This document shows positions 58,903-64,000 of a DNA stretch of 64,000 nucleotides, piece by piece (within the stretch, counting starts at the first letter, position 1; each line of letters opens with the position of its first letter). The DNA comes from Thelonectria olida (taxonomy: Eukaryota > Ascomycota > Sordariomycetes > Hypocreales > Nectriaceae): contig JAGPYM010000020.1 of NCBI GenBank assembly GCA_020736575.1, positions 649,307 through 713,306 on the forward strand, given 5' to 3'. Below the pieces are notes generated by a model, which searched no databases, had not been told where the DNA came from, and saw only the letters and a list, made by a program, of their open reading frames with translations. A program made the position numbers and the translations under genes.

Positions 58903-61900
58903 CTTATTATAATAGTTGTCCACTTAGTAGGGAGATTGGAAGTTTATCCCTAAATTAATAGTAGTATGCAAGTGGTTAGTATTATAGCTATTACTACTAT
59001 TAACTATAGTATATAACTAATAACTCCTACCTATTAAAAAGGCATAAAGTTAAAATTATTATTTCTATTAGTAATAATAATATAATTACAAGTTATAATA
59101 TTACTTTTATAATCCCTATTTAATATTAACCCTAAAGCTAATATATAATAGTATAAAAAATAAACTATATAATATAAATACCCCTATTAGGAACTATAAA
59201 AGGTAGTATAAATTATACAATTTAAATATTGTTATAATTTATTATATTAAATAACTATATAATTAGAAGGTAATTAAAGTTATTAAAATTAAGCACTACT
59301 TTATAATATACTATAAATAGATTAAGAATTCTAGCTATTTAAATAGATTTTATAATTATAAGTAAGGGTTTTTAAATATAAATATCTAGGGCTTAATTTA
59401 AAATAAAAACACCCACTGCTAGCTAGAATATAAAATAAAATTAAATGCAAGTTATAATTAAAATAACTAAACTTGGAAAAAACTGTTAATTATAAAAGAG
59501 GGGACTAGTAGCAGTTAAATATTTAATTTAACTAGTTTTCTATTTTATATAATCCAATAATAGATATTTTAATTTAATTTTTTATAAATAATATTATATA
59601 GTTAGGTATAAAACTCCTTTTTAAACCCATTCTAGCTATTTGCTTCTACTTATAGCTTTTACTTTTCTACTTTCTATCTATTTAATAGCTTCTATCTTCT
59701 TACCACTCTTATTATAAATAATATATTTACTTAAAACTAGCTTAACAATACTTTAATAAAGCTTAAGGAGCAGCCTATTACTATTATAAATAACATATAC
59801 CCTCTTATATTTAAATAAGAGCTAAAAGAGTATATTTAAGTTTTAAATAAGAGTAAAGTTTAAAAGTAAGTTTAGCTAAATTATAAAAGGTATTAGACTA
59901 ATAGTAACTAGTTAAAATAGAGGCTTTAAACTAAATATTTTATATATAATACTTAAATAGGTTATTAAAAACTAGATTAAATTAAATTAGTAAATAATTA
60001 AACTATAAAATAAGCTAAAAAAGTAGGAAACTAATATATTTAAGCAAATAAAAATAATAATAGTATAGTAGTAGTAGCGGGTTATTAGTAGAGAATGCTA
60101 TAATAAGAATAGAGGATTTTTTATTAGAAGTTAATAAGAATTAGGTAGTTTAAGCTTTTTGCTAAATTAAGCTATATAGACTTAAAAGGGGAGGCTAGAA
60201 ACCTTTAAGGACAGATATAATACCTTCTTTATAATTTTTATTAAGTTTTTACCTAAGTTTTTATAATTTATTTTAATATTTCTAACTTACTCCTTTCCAA
60301 TTAGTTAGTTTACCTATTTTCCATTTTATTTCTTATTTATAATTACAACTAATTGCAAATAAGAGTTAATTTTCCTCTAGACCTCTATTATTTTATCTTT
60401 TATATATTTACCTTTTATAATTACTTTTATTAGGGGTTAGGTTATATTATTACTCCTACTATTAAATTGGAGATTATACTAGGAATTAATAAGCTATTAA
60501 GCTATTAAATTGGCTTAATAGTAATACTTCCAAGCTATTAAAAACAAACTAGCTATAGAAAGATAAAAGAGAGAAGGAGTAGAGAACTAGAAATTAGGGA
60601 TTTAACTGGGCATCTAATTAACTTTAAACTTTCCTACCTTTTACCTAGCGCTTTTACTATTATATAGTAATTTCTAATTAAACTATTTAATTAAAAGAAA
60701 AAGAAAAGAAAGCTATTATTAAATAAATAAGTTTTATTTTATATTACTAGTACCTTAAAATTTTATATTATAAACCTTATAAAATAGATATTCTATTTAT
60801 AATAGTATTAAAACCCTAAGTAAATATCTTACTATTAAAGTACCCTTAGTATAAAGGAGCTTAAATTTAAATACACTTATTAATAAAATAATATTATTAA
60901 AAGATTAGATAGTTCCTAGAGTTTAAAACATTTAATAGCAAGAGGGACTAAATAGAAGCTAGCATTTTAACTGCAATTAAAATAAATATATAAAACTATA
61001 AAGAAAGATTAAATAAAAAGTCTTTATTAATCTAAAGATAGGCTTTAACTTATAAGTATTATTATTATAATTAGTTATTAAAAGTATATATATTATATTT
61101 ACTCTTATATTCTTTTAATATTTAAAAAATACTATTCTTTCTTATAAAAAGATAATTATTAAAAAGTAGAAAACTCTATACTATTTTAAAAAAACACCTT
61201 TTAAAAGGCAACTAATATTACCTTCCTAGCTTTTACTTAAAAAACAACCTATTCTATTTAATCCTCTAACCTAATACCTTTTACAGCCTGCTAAAGGCTA
61301 TAAAAGGCCACCTATCCTAAAGTCTTAATAGCTTACCCCTATAAGCTATATCTAGTTAATAATTAAAACTATTAAAAGCAACTTGCTTATAAAGATCCCT
61401 AAACCGCACTCTCTTATATCCAGTTTAATAATAAAATAAGTTAACTATTAGTATAAGGGCTATATAATTAGGAGGTTTAATAAAAACAATCTTAAAAAAC
61501 CTTTTAATTTGCAGTTTAAATTACCTCTTACTATTTCTAATAAAACTACCTCTACTTATTCTATTTTACTAAAAAAGTAAATTTAATAAATTAGTAAGAT
61601 AAGAACTAGCTCCTTTATATTAAAGATAACTACTTTATACTTATTTAAAAGGACTAATACCCTTTAAAAGATTCCGGCCCCACTTTAGAAATTTATAAAA
61701 AGTATATTTAAAACTTTCTTAAAAACTTAAAATTAAAGCCTAAATAACCCTATATTAGTTTAGGGTTATTTAAAAGATAAAATATCTTATTTTATTTAAA
61801 ATACTTTAAACTTCTTATTATAAATAATAGCTACTTTTAAAAGGAATAGTTAGATTACCTTAAGTTATATAACTATACTCCTAATATTATTAAAAAGGTA

Positions 61901-64000
61901 GAGTTTACTATTAGCAGACAATTTTAACCTAAAGTTAAAATCAAGCTATTAGAATCTTTTAAAAGTAATAACCCTAATTAATTAAATATAGCAATTAATT
62001 ATCTTAATTATATAAACCTCTAGCAACTACCTAATAAAAATAATAAAACTTTTTATAAGTAAATAACTAAATATCTCTACCTTATAATATCTATTAGAAG
62101 TCTTAAAAATAAGTACTAAACCTAAGCTCTATATATAGTTATATTAAATATAACTATTACTAGACTATATAAAAGCATATATTTAAACCCTAGGATTTCT
62201 ATAAAATAAATATAATACCCTTTATGCTCTTATTATAAAAGGTATTAAAACATGCCTAGCTATTTCTTACTAAGGAAGACTATCTATTCCTACTTAATAT
62301 AAGGATATAAGACCTCCCTTAAGGTTAAAGATAGATGCATATAATTAATAGGTTCCCTATAAGGGTATATAATATTGCCCCGCAACCTACTAACCTTTCC
62401 GCCTAGCTAATAGTAATAACTAATTAAATAGAAAGTTTTAAGTAGTAACCCCTAAATAGCTGACCTAATCGATTGCTTTAATAAAATATTAATCTCTTAT
62501 ATAAGCTTAATTAATAAAGTGGAAGGCCTTATAAAACTAGTTAGTAATAGAGTTAGGAGAAAAGCTTATATATATACTTTTTAAGATATTTATAACTCTA
62601 CTATCTAAATGGAATTAGATAATCCCTGGAAGAAGAGAATATTTTAAATCTAATATTATATATATATGCTCTAATTTTATTAAAAAGTACTAGTATTATA
62701 ATAGTTTTAAATATTATTTAAATAAGTATAAGGCCTTTAAAAAAGATATAAATTATAAATATATTAAATATAACTCTAATACTAGTACCTATTATATTAA
62801 AAAAATAGAAAAGTTTTAATTCCTTTATATTTATTTTCTACTTTTATAATTAGGTAATAGAATCTTATATTTAATAGCTTTTAATCTAGTATTTAACTAA
62901 CTAGAAGGTTAAAAGTATACTATTTAAGCTAGTAAGATTAAAGCTAGTAATATTAAATATAACTAGAACCTTAAAATAATTAAAAAGAAAAGATTAACTA
63001 GTTTTTAAATATATAATAAATATACCTATTAATTAATTAGTTATTATAAACTGTATAGCTATTACCCATATTAAAAGCCCTTAATATAAACTAACTTTAT
63101 TCTTATTTAGGAAGATAATAGTTTAAATATTAAAAAGGTAGTCTAGAGTTGCCTTATAAAAATCACTTTATAAAAAGACTATAACTTAAAAAACTAAAAA
63201 GGATAATAATTAAATATAAATAGCTAAAATAAAAAAGGAAGATTACTAATATTTATAAACTATTTAATTAAATATATATAAATTAAAATATAAACCCTAA
63301 AAGCATTTTTATAAATAATATACAGTTTAGTTATATTAAAAGAAAAGTCCTTAAGGAGACCTATTTAAAAAAGATATTTTTAACTATTAGAAATATTATA
63401 ATATTAATCTATAGCTAGAAGGGCTATTATAAAGACTTTTTAATAATATAAAGGTATTAAAAGTATTAAATAGGTTAATAGGGGAAAGAAATAGTAGTTC
63501 TAATATTACTAAAAAATAGAACCCTAAGGTTAGTACTATTTAGCTAGTAGAGAAAGGAGGAGAAGATTAATATAAAAGATATTATAAAATATAGCTACTA
63601 ACTTTATACTTGCCCTATTATATTTAATAAGCTAGGTAATAATAATATTATCTCTCTATATATATAAAAGTCTTTTATTTTAAGTAGTACTTTTATATTA
63701 AAGGAATAAAAGAATCGCCTAATAGACTTTATAAATACTAGTAAGGTTAATAAAACTAATAACTATTTAACTAAATACTTTTATAATAAACCCTATTACT
63801 ATCTTATTATATTATAAAAGAGAATTCTAATTTATATTTAGGAGATATTTTAAATTACTATTTAATTTAAGTATTATAATAGTATAATAATTAAAGCCTA
63901 GTTAATTTAAGATCTAAAGTAACCTTATTTCTAATAAACTAGTAAAAAAGTATTAGCTTAATATTTATATTTAAGGTTTTAATAACTTTATATTAGGAGG
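58903..64000. other. RIP-degraded AT-rich block to the window end
   Basis: About 5.1 kb of TA-rich DNA with frequent stops in all frames. Nothing could be decoded. It continues past the window edge. Confidence 0.5.

Overview
The window looks like a contig from a filamentous ascomycete (Pezizomycotina). Genes carry short GT-AG introns (47-151 nt). There is a Zn2Cys6-type regulator, a HET-domain remnant, a Ty1/copia element and a Fot1/pogo element. Long AT-rich blocks hold relic reading frames in which glutamine and tryptophan codons have become stops, the mark of repeat-induced point mutation (RIP). I do not name a genus. No tRNA, rRNA or CRISPR was recognised.

Positions 1-27,400 are gene-rich with normal base composition. 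In order: NmrA-like NAD(P)-binding protein (-, cut by the window edge), alpha/beta-hydrolase (-), carotenoid/stilbene-cleaving oxygenase (+), type-B carboxylesterase (+), a HET-domain pseudogene broken by an inversion, an extradiol-dioxygenase-like VOC protein (+), an AhpD/carboxymuconolactone-decarboxylase-like protein (-), a cytochrome P450 (+), a short unclassified stretch, a fumarylacetoacetate-hydrolase (FAH) family gene (-), an aldehyde dehydrogenase (-) and a C2H2 + Zn2Cys6 transcription factor (+). Together these resemble a catabolic cluster for an aromatic, stilbene-like or phenolic-ester compound: deacylation, hydroxylation, cleavage of an interphenyl double bond to aldehydes, aldehyde oxidation, ring opening and hydrolysis of the ring-fission product, under a local regulator. 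The function is inferred from families and order only. The FAH gene has been split six codons after its start by a full-length copia element with matching 133-bp LTRs and a perfect 5-bp target-site duplication, so the route may be blocked at that step in this strain.

Positions 27,400-34,200 pass into AT-rich DNA. This part contains an intact Fot1/pogo transposon (49-bp perfect terminal inverted repeats, TA duplication, DD35D transposase) and a RIP-destroyed ankyrin-repeat gene. Positions 34,467-37,586 are a GC-normal island with one long intact gene, a TPR-CHAT protein with its His/Cys pair, an architecture linked to programmed cell death and immunity-like systems.

Positions 37,600-64,000 are almost wholly AT-rich, stop-filled DNA. 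Readable relics are an FAD-dependent monooxygenase, a Zn2Cys6 regulator, a secreted six-repeat Asn-rich protein with a Cys and a Lys-Arg pair in nearly every repeat (Kex2-processed-repeat-like), a possible small secreted protein, and two short tandem arrays. The rest could not be decoded by eye.
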